Positions 1 through 7,490 of a DNA stretch of 22,997 nt are shown here, piece by piece. How positions within the stretch are numbered: position 1 is the stretch's first letter; the number at the start of each line of letters is the position of its first letter. Both the position numbers and the translations under genes were made by a program. Source of the stretch: a virus; IMG/VR virus record IMGVR_UViG_3300002140_000218, positions 1 to 22,997 of that record; one strand, given 5' to 3'. Below the pieces are notes generated by a model. The model was given only the letters and a program-made list of their open reading frames with translations. It had not been told where the DNA came from and ran no database searches.

Positions 1-3000
1 TAACTGGTGATGTAACTGGTAACGTAACTGGCGACTTAACTGGTAATGTAACTGGTGACGTAGTTGGCGATTTAACTGGTGACGTAGTTGGTGCTCTAAC
101 TGGTAACGTAACTGGTAATGTAACTGGCGATGTAACAGGTGATCTAACTGGTAACGTTGTTGGTAACGTAACAGGTAATGTAACAGGCAACCTAACAGGT
201 AATGTAACAGGCGACCTAACTGGTGATGTAACTGGCGATGTAACTGGCGACCTAACAGGTAATGTAACTGGTGACCTAACAGGTAACGTTGTTGGTGCGT
301 CAGTATCAGCAAGTGCTGGCTTCACAGGCGACTTAACAGGTAACGTAACTGGCGATGTAACTGGTGATGTAACTGGTGATTTAACTGGTGATGTAACTGG
401 TAATGCCGATACAGCAACAGCACTAGCCACAGCACAAAACTTTAGCGCTTCCGGTGACGCAACAGCCGCTGCCGTATCATTCGATGGTACTGGCGCAGTT
501 GACTTAGCATTGACATTAGCTACATCTGGTGTTACTCCAGGTACATACGGTGACTCAACACACGCAGCCGCTATTACAGTAGATGCAAAAGGTCGTATCA
601 CTAGTGCTAGTCAGGTAAGTGTTTCTAGTACAATGACAATGACAGACGGTACTACTACCGATGTTGTTAACCTAGCTACTGATACAGTAACGTTTGCTGG
701 TACAGCAGGCGAAACAACAGTCGTCGTTACTGACAATACAGTTACAATTGGTTTACCAACAGACGTAACTACAGTTGGTGACTTAACTGTTGGTGGTGAC
801 TTAACAGTTAACGGTACATTAACCGCAATTAACTCTAACACAGTTGATATTGCAGACATCAACATTACTGTTGCTAAAGGTGCAGCCGATGCAACCGCAG
901 CTAATGGTGCTGGTTTAACAGTTGATGGTGCAGGCGCTACAATTACTTACGCTTCAGGCACTGATAGTTGGGACTTCAATAAAGAAGTTTACGCTAACGT
1001 AACAGGCGACCTAACTGGTGATGTAACTGGTAACGTAACTGGTAATGTAACAGGTAACGTAACTGGCGATTTGACAGGTGACGTAACAGGTGACGTAGTT
1101 GGTGATTTAACTGGTGATGTAACTGGTAACGTAACTGGCAACGCTGGTACAGTTACCAATGGTGTTTATACAACAGACGCTGGTACAGTAACCAACACAA
1201 TGTTAGCAGGTTCAATTGCTAATGCCAAGCTAATTAACAGCAAAGTTACAATTGGTACAACCGATGTTGTGCTAGGTACTGCGGTAACAACATTTGCAGG
1301 ATTAACAAGTATAACCTCAGCAGGATTTACTGGCGACCTAACTGGTAACAGTACAGGTATCCACACTGGTTCAGTTGTAGGTACAACAGTTTCAGCAAGC
1401 GGTGGCTTTACAGGCGCACTAACAGGAAATGTAACTGGTGATGTAACTGGTGATGTAACTGGTGACCTAACAGGTAACGTAACAGGTAATGTAACTGGTG
1501 ACTTAACTGGTAACAGTACAGGTGTACACACTGGTAACGTAACTGGTAACGTAACAGGTAACGTAACAGGTAATGTTGTAGGTGATGTAACAGGCGATCT
1601 AACTGGTGACAGTACAGGCCTACACACTGGTGCAGTAGCAGGTACAACAGTATCCGCAAGCGGTGGCTTTACTGGCGCACTAACTGGTAACGTAACTGGT
1701 AACTTAACTGGTAATAGCACAGGTCTACATACTGGCAATGTTGTAGGTAATGTAACTGGTAATGTAACTGGCGACTTAACTGGTGCAGTAGCAGGTACAA
1801 CAGTAACAGCAAGCGGTGGCTTTACTGGTGACTTAATAGGTGCAGTAACTGGTAATGTAACTGGTAACTTAACTGGTAACAGTACAGGTATCCACACTGG
1901 TAACGTAACAGGTAATGTAACTGGTGACCTAACAGGCAATGTTACAGGTAATGTAACTGGTGACCTAACAGGTGATGTAACCGGCGATCTAACAGGTAAC
2001 GTAACTGGTAATGTAACTGGCGATGTAACAGGTGATGTAACTGGTGACCTAACAGGTAACGTAACAGGTAACGTAACAGGTGATGTAACTGGTGACCTAA
2101 CAGGTAACGTAACAGGTAACGTAACCGGCGACTTAACTGGTGATGTAACTGGTAATGTAACTGGTGACTTAGACGGTGTTATTGGTGCTAACGCTCCTGA
2201 TACTGCAACATTTACCGCAGTAACAGTAAACCCAGACAACACAGCAGGTAACTACCTAACTACATTAGGTGCATCATTAGACGGTCTATTCCGTGTAGTA
2301 GCAAGTGCAACATACGACCAAGTGATCATTGGTGGTGACGGCACATCAGGTGACTTAACAACTGAAGCAAGATTGAAAGTTATTGGTACAGATTCGATAA
2401 TGATTCCATCTGGTTCAAATGCACAGCGTCCGGCTGCTCCTGAACAAGGTATGCTACGTTACAACAGTACAGTTGGTTCTGCTGAAATTTACACTGGTGC
2501 AGAGTGGAAGAACCTAGCAGGCGACTTTACTCTAATTACAGCAGACAGTTTCAGCGGTGATAATTCAACTGTAGCATTTACATTAAGCCAAGACGCTACT
2601 ACAGCCGGCGTAGTTGTAAGTATTAACGGTGTTGTTCAATTACCAACAAGTGCTTACTCTGTAAGTAGCACAACACTCACGTTCACTGAAGCACCTGCAA
2701 CAGGCGACGTTATTGACGTTAGAATCTTAGTAACAACTAGCTCATTGAGTGGTGTTGCTAGTGGCAACGGTGTTATGAAGTTGGAGCCAGTTAACGGTGC
2801 TATTAACATCTACACTGGTACAAGTGCTGGTACTATTACATCATACTGGAATACAGATGGTGCATTAGTTGAGAACAAGGCCGGCGTAGTTATAGCAGCT
2901 GGTGCTCCATCGACTCTTGTAACAATTGACGGAAACGCAATCCGTAGTGCTAAACTAGTGGTACAATCAACTAACGGTACAGACTACGAAGTAGCTGAAT

Positions 3001-3176
3001 TGTTGGTAATACATGATGGTACAACAGCAACGGTAACCGTTTACGGTCAAACTGCTACGAACGGCGAGTTCATGGAATACTCAGCAACAATGAGTGGTTC
3101 CAATGTGCTTGTACAAGCAGAGCCAGCAAGCGGATCAGCAACAGTGCGTGTAGCAAAACAGTACATCGCAGTGTAA
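1..3176 (+). CDS. Tail-fibre-like repeat protein, 5'-truncated by window edge
   Basis: The reading frame is open from base 3 to the TAA at 3174-3176, so the true start lies upstream of the window; a TTG at 510 is only an internal codon. The protein is dominated by a four-residue repeat of the form (V/L)-T-G-(N/D), coded by 12-base units, in blocks at about 3-300, 325-408, 996-1145 and 1330-2172. The last block carries longer inserts (G-T-T-V-S-A-S-G-G-F-T-G at 1380, 1641 and 1794; N/D-S-T-G-x-H-T-G several times). After the repeats come a Y-x-G-x-x-W segment (about 2430-2520), a beta-rich domain and a C-terminal module (about 2887-3173) also seen in the protein at 5156-6334. Such low-complexity beta-rich proteins are typical of marine T4-like phage fibres. 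Fibre identity is inferred; which T4 fibre it replaces is unknown. Confidence 0.8.
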   Translation, partial: TGDVTGNVTGDLTGNVTGDVVGDLTGDVVGALTGNVTGNVTGDVTGDLTGNVVGNVTGNVTGNLTGNVTGDLTGDVTGDVTGDLTGNVTGDLTGNVVGASVSASAGFTGDLTGNVTGDVTGDVTGDLTGDVTGNADTATALATAQNFSASGDATAAAVSFDGTGAVDLALTLATSGVTPGTYGDSTHAAAITVDAKGRITSASQVSVSSTMTMTDGTTTDVVNLATDTVTFAGTAGETTVVVTDNTVTIGLPTDVTTVGDLTVGGDLTVNGTLTAINSNTVDIADINITVAKGAADATAANGAGLTVDGAGATITYASGTDSWDFNKEVYANVTGDLTGDVTGNVTGNVTGNVTGDLTGDVTGDVVGDLTGDVTGNVTGNAGTVTNGVYTTDAGTVTNTMLAGSIANAKLINSKVTIGTTDVVLGTAVTTFAGLTSITSAGFTGDLTGNSTGIHTGSVVGTTVSASGGFTGALTGNVTGDVTGDVTGDLTGNVTGNVTGDLTGNSTGVHTGNVTGNVTGNVTGNVVGDVTGDLTGDSTGLHTGAVAGTTVSASGGFTGALTGNVTGNLTGNSTGLHTGNVVGNVTGNVTGDLTGAVAGTTVTASGGFTGDLIGAVTGNVTGNLTGNSTGIHTGNVTGNVTGDLTGNVTGNVTGDLTGDVTGDLTGNVTGNVTGDVTGDVTGDLTGNVTGNVTGDVTGDLTGNVTGNVTGDLTGDVTGNVTGDLDGVIGANAPDTATFTAVTVNPDNTAGNYLTTLGASLDGLFRVVASATYDQVIIGGDGTSGDLTTEARLKVIGTDSIMIPSGSNAQRPAAPEQGMLRYNSTVGSAEIYTGAEWKNLAGDFTLITADSFSGDNSTVAFTLSQDATTAGVVVSINGVVQLPTSAYSVSSTTLTFTEAPATGDVIDVRILVTTSSLSGVASGNGVMKLEPVNGAINIYTGTSAGTITSYWNTDGALVENKAGVVIAAGAPSTLVTIDGNAIRSAKLVVQSTNGTDYEVAELLVIHDGTTATVTVYGQTATNGEFMEYSATMSGSNVLVQAEPASGSATVRVAKQYIAV
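3..2172 (+). repeat. Degenerate 12-bp tandem repeats coding V/L-T-G-N/D
   Basis: Dozens of copies of a 12-base unit of the kind GTAACTGGTAAC / CTAACAGGTGAT run through this gene in several blocks, interrupted by unique fibre sequence (about 410-995 and 1146-1329). Copies differ mainly by synonymous changes (ACT/ACA, GGT/GGC, AAC/AAT, GAC/GAT), V/L swaps and N/D swaps. The result is a protein period of exactly four residues. The last block also has a higher-order period carrying S-A-S-G-G-F-T-G and S-T-G-x-H-T-G inserts. Confidence 0.9.
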
Positions 3177-3186
3177 TTTAGAAACA

Positions 3187-3211
3187 GTGACTGGGCATAA
3201 TGCCCAGTCAC
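3187..3211. other. Perfect 12-bp palindrome between two fibre genes
   Basis: GTGACTGGGCAT and ATGCCCAGTCAC flank a single A, giving a perfect inverted repeat 11 bases after the stop of the first fibre gene and upstream of the ribosome site of the second. No T-run follows on either strand, so it is not a classic intrinsic terminator. It may be an RNA-processing or 3'-end-protecting hairpin, or a cruciform or operator site. No late-promoter box was seen in this gap. Confidence 0.75.
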
Positions 3212-3239
3212 ACAATGCCTTACATAGGGAGAATGAACT

Positions 3240-4970
3240 ATGGCAAACAGCAATTTTGTAGTAAAAAATGGTCTTACAGTTGGTGCATTAGAAATTGATG
3301 CCGCAACTGGTAACATAACAACAACAGGTACCATTAGTGGTAACCTAAGCACAGCAAGTATCGCTAAAAACGATACAAGTATTGCACTAACTGATACTGG
3401 TTCCGGCAGCGATGTCTCAGTAACAATTGACGGCAGTACAATTTTTAATATTACCGCAGACGGTATCATTCCAACGATTAACTCCGACGGTACAACTGGT
3501 TACTCATTGGGTAGCCCTTCATTTGCATGGAAGGACGTTTTCGTATCGTCCGGTTCTTTGTATGTTAACGGTCAGAAAGTTCTTCAAGAAGATTCTGGTA
3601 ACATCGTTGTTTCAGCAGATGCAAATCAAAACCTAGTGTTTCAGACATCCGGTTCGGGTAACTTAGAATTAGATCCAACAGGATCAGGTGTTATCCTTGC
3701 AAAAGGTACATTCCAGATTCAGGATGGTACTAACATTACTAACAGCGCAGGCAACCCAGTTGCTGTTGCAGTTGGTGTAACAACTGATTCTATTATTTCT
3801 AAAACAACAAACAGCAACTTAAACTTATCTGCTAACGGATCGGGTTATGTTAACGTCACTGGCGCATTACGTGTTGGCGGTGATTTAACTATTGCTGGAA
3901 CAGTAACTACTATCAACAGTGAAACAATTAGCCTAGCTGATAACATCATTGACTTGAACAGTAACTTTACAACTGGTACACCGACTGAAAATGCTGGTTT
4001 CCGTGTTGTTCGTGGCGATGAAGCCGCAGTACAGGTGCGTTGGAATGAAGCCAATGACGTTTGGGAATTTACAACAGATGGCGCCGCGTACGGTACTATC
4101 GTTGCTAAGTCTTATGTTGATTCAGCAATCAGTACTAGTATTAGCGACCTAACCAATGGTGCAAGTGCAGCCTTTGACACTTTGAAGGAAATTCAAGATG
4201 CAATGGCAACTGATGCTGAATTGTCAGCGGCAATTGGAGCAATCACAACAGTTCAGAATGCTAACCAGTGGTCTACAGCTCGTACAATTACACTAGGTGG
4301 TGATCTAAGTGGTTCTGTAAGTGTTGATGGAAGTGCTAACGTAACATTGACAGCAACAATTGCAGACGACTCACACAACCACACTATTGCTAACATCGAT
4401 GGTCTGCAAGCCGAACTTGACGGCAAACTAACTGCCGGCGCTACTTCCGGTAGCGGTATCAGTGGTTCTGCAGATAGTGGCACATTTACTGTGACATCAA
4501 ACGCTACTAGTGCTAACACCGGAAGTACAATAGTATTCCGTGATGCTAGTGGCAACTTCAGTGCTGGCGTAATGACTGGTACAGCAACTAATGCACGTTA
4601 TGCTGACTTGGCAGAAAACTATGTTGGTGATAGAGTCTACGAAGCAGGTACCGTAGTTGAGTTTGGTGGTGCAGAAGAAATTACTGTTGCTGCCAGTGGC
4701 TCAACACGTATTGCTGGTGTAATTTCAACAGCTCCAGGATTCTTAATGAACACTGGTTTAAAAGGTGCAACCGTAATGGCAGTTGCATTTACTGGTCGTG
4801 TACCATGTAAAGTATCTGGTCCAGTACGTAAGGGTGATCTTATGATTGCTGGTCCTAACGGACACGCAATGAGAGCATCAAGCGAGCCACAAGCCGGAAT
4901 GGTTATTGGCAAGGCACTTGCAAACTTTGATGGCCAAAGCGGCGTAATCGAAGTAGCAGTTGGTCGTTAA
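3240..4970 (+). CDS. Tail-fibre / virion structural protein with YADLAE C-terminal domain
   Basis: A 576-residue beta-rich protein. Its ATG is preceded by AGGGAGA at a good distance. The first 190 residues are fibre-like repeats of G-T/S-rich strands. A central module (about 3853-4110, G-G-D-L-T-I-x-G-T-x-T-T-I-N-S) is also found in the first fibre gene, and a histidine-containing strip (D-D-S-H-N-H-T) follows. The C-terminus begins A-R-Y-A-D-L-A-E-N-Y (about 4591-4626) and runs on for about 120 residues. From memory, this kind of ending occurs in marine phage structural proteins and resembles the ADYAEYF-type C-terminal chaperone or self-cleaving domains of other phage appendages, but no cleavage residues can be assigned. 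A strong terminator follows at once. Structural role is likely; exact position in the virion is unknown. Confidence 0.75.
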   Translation: MANSNFVVKNGLTVGALEIDAATGNITTTGTISGNLSTASIAKNDTSIALTDTGSGSDVSVTIDGSTIFNITADGIIPTINSDGTTGYSLGSPSFAWKDVFVSSGSLYVNGQKVLQEDSGNIVVSADANQNLVFQTSGSGNLELDPTGSGVILAKGTFQIQDGTNITNSAGNPVAVAVGVTTDSIISKTTNSNLNLSANGSGYVNVTGALRVGGDLTIAGTVTTINSETISLADNIIDLNSNFTTGTPTENAGFRVVRGDEAAVQVRWNEANDVWEFTTDGAAYGTIVAKSYVDSAISTSISDLTNGASAAFDTLKEIQDAMATDAELSAAIGAITTVQNANQWSTARTITLGGDLSGSVSVDGSANVTLTATIADDSHNHTIANIDGLQAELDGKLTAGATSGSGISGSADSGTFTVTSNATSANTGSTIVFRDASGNFSAGVMTGTATNARYADLAENYVGDRVYEAGTVVEFGGAEEITVAASGSTRIAGVISTAPGFLMNTGLKGATVMAVAFTGRVPCKVSGPVRKGDLMIAGPNGHAMRASSEPQAGMVIGKALANFDGQSGVIEVAVGR

Positions 4971-4983
4971 TTAACACCTACCT

Positions 4984-5010
4984 AAAAAAGCACCTTCGGG
5001 TGCTTTTTTT
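4984..5010 (+). terminator. Intrinsic terminator with UUCG loop
   Basis: AGCACC-TTCG-GGTGCT forms a six-pair stem closed by a C(UUCG)G tetraloop, with an A-run before it and seven T after it. It lies 13 bases past the stop of the fibre gene ending at 4970. Because of the A-run it could also act on leftward transcripts. Confidence 0.92.
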
Positions 5011-5015
5011 ACGAG

Positions 5016-5022
5016 TAAATAC
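5016..5022 (+). promoter_or_regulatory. Putative late promoter (TAAATAC)
   Basis: GAGTAAATAC directly follows the terminator and precedes the small ORF at 5043. It matches the recurrent late box of this window (see 17841, 12151, 21866). Activity is inferred from similarity to T4 TATAAATA. Confidence 0.45.
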
Positions 5023-5042
5023 TTTCGTGGGATTTTACTAGT

Positions 5043-5129
5043 ATACCTACATTAGAAAAATTTGATACAGCCCAACTAGTGGAACTGTATAATACTCTAC
5101 CACCGGAACTTAAATCAACTCTGGGATAA
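5043..5129 (+). pseudogene. 28-codon ORF with ATA where a start codon is expected
   Basis: Reading from ATA at 5043 gives a protein-like 28-residue peptide (I-P-T-L-E-K-F-D-T-A-Q-L-V-E-L-Y, then a P-P-E-L-K ending) to TAA at 5127-5129. There is no ATG or TTG in this frame after the in-frame stop at 5016, and the only GTG is internal. A GGGA sequence (5029-5032) is placed ten bases before the ATA and a late-type box lies upstream, as for a real gene. It may be a gene whose ATG mutated to ATA, a rare ATA start, or the tail of a lost gene. Function is unknown. The downstream late box overlaps its stop codon. Confidence 0.4.
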
Positions 5130-5132
5130 ATA
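5126..5132 (+). promoter_or_regulatory. Putative late promoter (ATAAATA)
   Basis: GGGATAAATATG lies 24 bases before the ATG at 5156. The box sits at the usual distance for a short leader that carries the TAGGGA ribosome site. Confidence 0.6.
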
Positions 5133-5155
5133 TGCTATACTAGGGAATTTAACAA

Positions 5156-6334
5156 ATGGGATTAACCAGACCACGCTTAAACCAGCTTCAAGACTCTGAC
5201 TTTAAAAACAGTTGTCGTGTAGTACAATCTACGAACATTAATATGTCTGGCGGAGCTCCTGCAACAGTTGATTATGTTAACCTTCAAGTTGGCGACAGAG
5301 TATTAGCAGTTGGGCAAGCAGATGCAAGCGAAAACGGAGTATACTTTGTATCTTCACTTGGGTCCGGCGATAACGGTACATGGGTGCGAGCGTTAGACTT
5401 TAATTCTAATGCAAATATCACATCGGGTATTATGTTAGCTACAACAGAAGGGACAGACTATGGATCCAAGTTATGGCGACTAACGACTCCTGACCCAATT
5501 GTTATAGGGTCAACTGCCCTTGCATTTGTTTCAAACATTCAAAATAGTAACATCTATATTAAGGAAGTTAGTGTTGCTACTTCGCCTGTGCAAGTTGATT
5601 ATATTAATGCGTCTGGAATTACTACAGTCCAATGGATAGTATCGGCTAGGGATTTAATAAATGGGACGTACCGTACGTCGGTTATTGATGCAGTTACCAA
5701 TGGGACTACTGTTAATTACAGCGAGCACAGTATACTTTTGTCAGACTCTGCGCACGAAGTAATAACATCAACAGTTTCGATTACTGATGGTAATATTGTA
5801 TTATCGGCAGTTGGTGACAGCGTTAGTTGTAAAGTTACTGTACAGCGAATGTCACTTGGTAGTAGCACTACCAATGGGTATGTTGGCGCAAGTGTGCTCA
5901 CTGGCTTAACCGATTTAGTATATGATTTAACACCTGAGCTAGGCGGCAATCTAAACTTAAACAGTAATACTATTAGCGGATCTGGAAATATTGAATTAAC
6001 CGGTGATATTGCAGTTAGTGGCACGGTAATCTCTATGCCACTAGCAACTCAAGTTGATACTAGTACAAGCCCAGTGGATACATTTGCATTATCGGATTAT
6101 AGGGCTGCCAAGTACATTATTACAGTTAGCAATGCAACTAATTATAATGTAATTGAGGCATTAGTCGTGCATAACGGATCCGAATCGACTATATCAATAT
6201 ACGGCGAAGTTGCAACATTAACATCGCTAGGAGAGTTTAGTACCGACATAGTTAACGATGTAGTCCGCCTATTATATACAGGGTCAGGCAATAACAATAG
6301 TGTAAAAGTGTATGCTACGTATATTTCAAACTAA
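5156..6334 (+). CDS. Short tail-fibre-like protein
   Basis: A 392-residue beta-rich protein with TAGGGA upstream of the ATG. Residues about 20-125 match a common phage fibre domain of the type V-x-V-G-D-R-V-L-x-x-x-Q-x-x-x-x-N-G-V-Y, then W-x-R-A-x-D, then W-x-L-T-T-x-x-P-I-x-I-G-x-T-A-L-x-F. A D-L-T-P-E-L-G-G-N-L-x-L-N stretch (about residue 258) is another frequent fibre motif. The last 100 residues (about 6030-6331) match the C-terminus of the first fibre gene: E-A/L-L-V-V/I-H-N/D-G, then I/V-Y-G, then G-E-F, then V-K/R-V. It therefore looks like a third fibre or adaptor using the same end module. A receptor-binding role is inferred, not shown. Confidence 0.75.
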   Translation: MGLTRPRLNQLQDSDFKNSCRVVQSTNINMSGGAPATVDYVNLQVGDRVLAVGQADASENGVYFVSSLGSGDNGTWVRALDFNSNANITSGIMLATTEGTDYGSKLWRLTTPDPIVIGSTALAFVSNIQNSNIYIKEVSVATSPVQVDYINASGITTVQWIVSARDLINGTYRTSVIDAVTNGTTVNYSEHSILLSDSAHEVITSTVSITDGNIVLSAVGDSVSCKVTVQRMSLGSSTTNGYVGASVLTGLTDLVYDLTPELGGNLNLNSNTISGSGNIELTGDIAVSGTVISMPLATQVDTSTSPVDTFALSDYRAAKYIITVSNATNYNVIEALVVHNGSESTISIYGEVATLTSLGEFSTDIVNDVVRLLYTGSGNNNSVKVYATYISN

Positions 6335-6389
6335 AAATGCATAAGTATATGATGAGCATGCAGAACAATTTTATAGGAGCCACTGCAAA

Positions 6390-7070
6390 ATGTATAAAAT
6401 AGAACAAAAATTTAGAGCAACATACACCGGTGAAGACGTTGCAACATTTCTAGAATTCCGTGACGGACAACAGCAAGAGCCAGTTAAGGAATGGGTTCCA
6501 AACAGCGTTTTTAATAACTACATCACAACTCAAGCAGTTGTCATTGGTGGTGGCGAAACAGCTAAGAAATTCCCATTGAACAAACTTAAAGATCACCGCG
6601 GTGGCCTATTAGGTAGCAACAAGTTGCAAACGTATGGATGCAACGATATGTTTAAAAACATTGTTACCGATTTTCACGTCGCTGTTGGCCCAGACAATGT
6701 TGAAGAGTTAGTAGCGTCTGGCTATCATAAAAAGAGTGTTGTTTATACAAACAGCAAACAACTTTTAAAGTATCCAGGTAAAATGTATCTAGTCCCACAA
6801 GATCCACCGTTTAACGCTGGTACTCTTGCTATTTACATTGCGGCATTTGATGGCCATACTAAAATCTTTATGCTAGGTTGCGAAACAGAAGACAAAGAGC
6901 GTCCATTCTGGGTGCAAAGTGCTGGTATTATCTTTAAGACATACCCAGACACTGAGTTTGTGTATATTACACAGGAATCAGGTGGAACATTCCCTGCAGA
7001 GTGGAATGCAATGTCAAATGTTCGACATATTAGCGTTCAGCAGTTTATCCTGGAAGCTGATATCGGTTAA
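6390..7070 (+). CDS. Rossmann-like protein, possibly DUF115/MptE-like
   Basis: A 226-residue protein preceded by TAGGAG. The N-terminal 45 residues look like an added segment. A glycine-rich strand-turn follows (A-V-V-I-G-G-G-E-T-A-K-K, residues 49-60), then L-L-G-S-N-K and Y-G-C-N-D (82-86). A G-T-L-A-I-Y-I-A-A-F-D-G-H-T-K-I-F-M-L-G-C-E segment (144-165) comes next. This order recalls the DUF115/MptE-like Rossmann proteins that include sugar- and pterin-handling enzymes; similar genes occur near fibre genes in marine phages as I remember them. Substrate is unknown. Placed next to the fibre genes, it could modify fibres or surface glycans, but this is inference. The 3' end overlaps the opposing Nudix gene by 57 bases. 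Confidence 0.5.
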   Translation: MYKIEQKFRATYTGEDVATFLEFRDGQQQEPVKEWVPNSVFNNYITTQAVVIGGGETAKKFPLNKLKDHRGGLLGSNKLQTYGCNDMFKNIVTDFHVAVGPDNVEELVASGYHKKSVVYTNSKQLLKYPGKMYLVPQDPPFNAGTLAIYIAAFDGHTKIFMLGCETEDKERPFWVQSAGIIFKTYPDTEFVYITQESGGTFPAEWNAMSNVRHISVQQFILEADIG

Positions 7071-7490
7071 TGATTGAATAGTTTCAAGTTTGTCGACTAC
7101 ACGGTCGAACTGAAAACTACGCCATACCCCCGGATGCATAGGCCGGGGGTATTCTTTTATAGGAACCCAGCAATACCCAACATGCTCGTGGTTTAATGTT
7201 GGTATGAACTCGTTAACCACTGTTCCAAAGTAGGTGTGGAATACAAACTTTTCGTTATCACTAGTGAACGTTTCTAAATGAACGAAGCGAGTAACATCAG
7301 TTAATCCAATTTCTTCGTAAATCTCTCTACGTAATCCATCAATTGGAGTTTCGTTAGGTTCAACTTTACCCCCAGGCAATCCCCAAGTTTTACTGTGCTT
7401 AGTATCGTTACTGCGTAGCAGGAATAAAAATCGTTTGGTGTCCTGTGCGTATAGTACACACCCAACACCAGTTAAAGCACAATGCTCCAT
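7014..7490 (-). CDS. Nudix hydrolase
   Basis: The complete Nudix box Gx5Ex7REUxEExGU is present (G41, E47, R55-E56, E59-E60, G62, numbered from the chosen start). This gives a 158-residue Mg-dependent hydrolase that would cleave a nucleoside diphosphate linked to another group; the substrate cannot be read from sequence. The ATG at 7490 is chosen because AGGAAGG sits just upstream. A longer frame beginning at 7529 would only extend into gp15 and lacks a ribosome site. It overlaps the end of gp15 by 19 bases, which suggests translational coupling in the leftward operon. The last 57 bases overlap the opposing gene at 6390-7070. Confidence 0.9.
   Translation of the reverse strand: MEHCALTGVGCVLYAQDTKRFLFLLRSNDTKHSKTWGLPGGKVEPNETPIDGLRREIYEEIGLTDVTRFVHLETFTSDNEKFVFHTYFGTVVNEFIPTLNHEHVGYCWVPIKEYPRPMHPGVWRSFQFDRVVDKLETIQSLTDISFQDKLLNANMSNI
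7124..7157 (+). terminator. Intrinsic terminator for the rightward gene, inside the opposing Nudix CDS
   Basis: ATACCCCCGG and CCGGGGGTAT form a perfect ten-pair stem with a nine-base loop (7134-7142), followed on the plus strand by TCTTTTA. It lies 54 bases past the stop of the gene ending at 7070. On the minus strand the same bases encode Y-P-R-P-M-H-P-G-V-W of the Nudix protein and no T-run follows, so it should act only on rightward transcripts. Confidence 0.65.

Noticed and set aside
1-2172. CRISPR-like array
   Set aside because: Units are contiguous 12-base coding repeats with no spacers of constant length.
1000-2172. N-x-T glycosylation sequons in the fibre repeats
   Set aside because: N-V-T and N-L-T are a by-product of the repeat; there is no evidence of N-glycosylation in this setting.
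1166-2242. Long leftward ORF of L-P-V-T-S-P repeats
   Set aside because: It is the antisense of the 12-bp repeat array; repeats without stops stay open on both strands.
510-3176. Start of the first fibre gene at a TTG (510)
   Set aside because: The frame is open back to base 3 and codes the same repeats, so the TTG is an internal leucine codon.
6340-6356. Late promoter (ATAAGTATA) before the 6390 gene
   Set aside because: It deviates from the box used elsewhere and cannot be told from chance AT-rich sequence.
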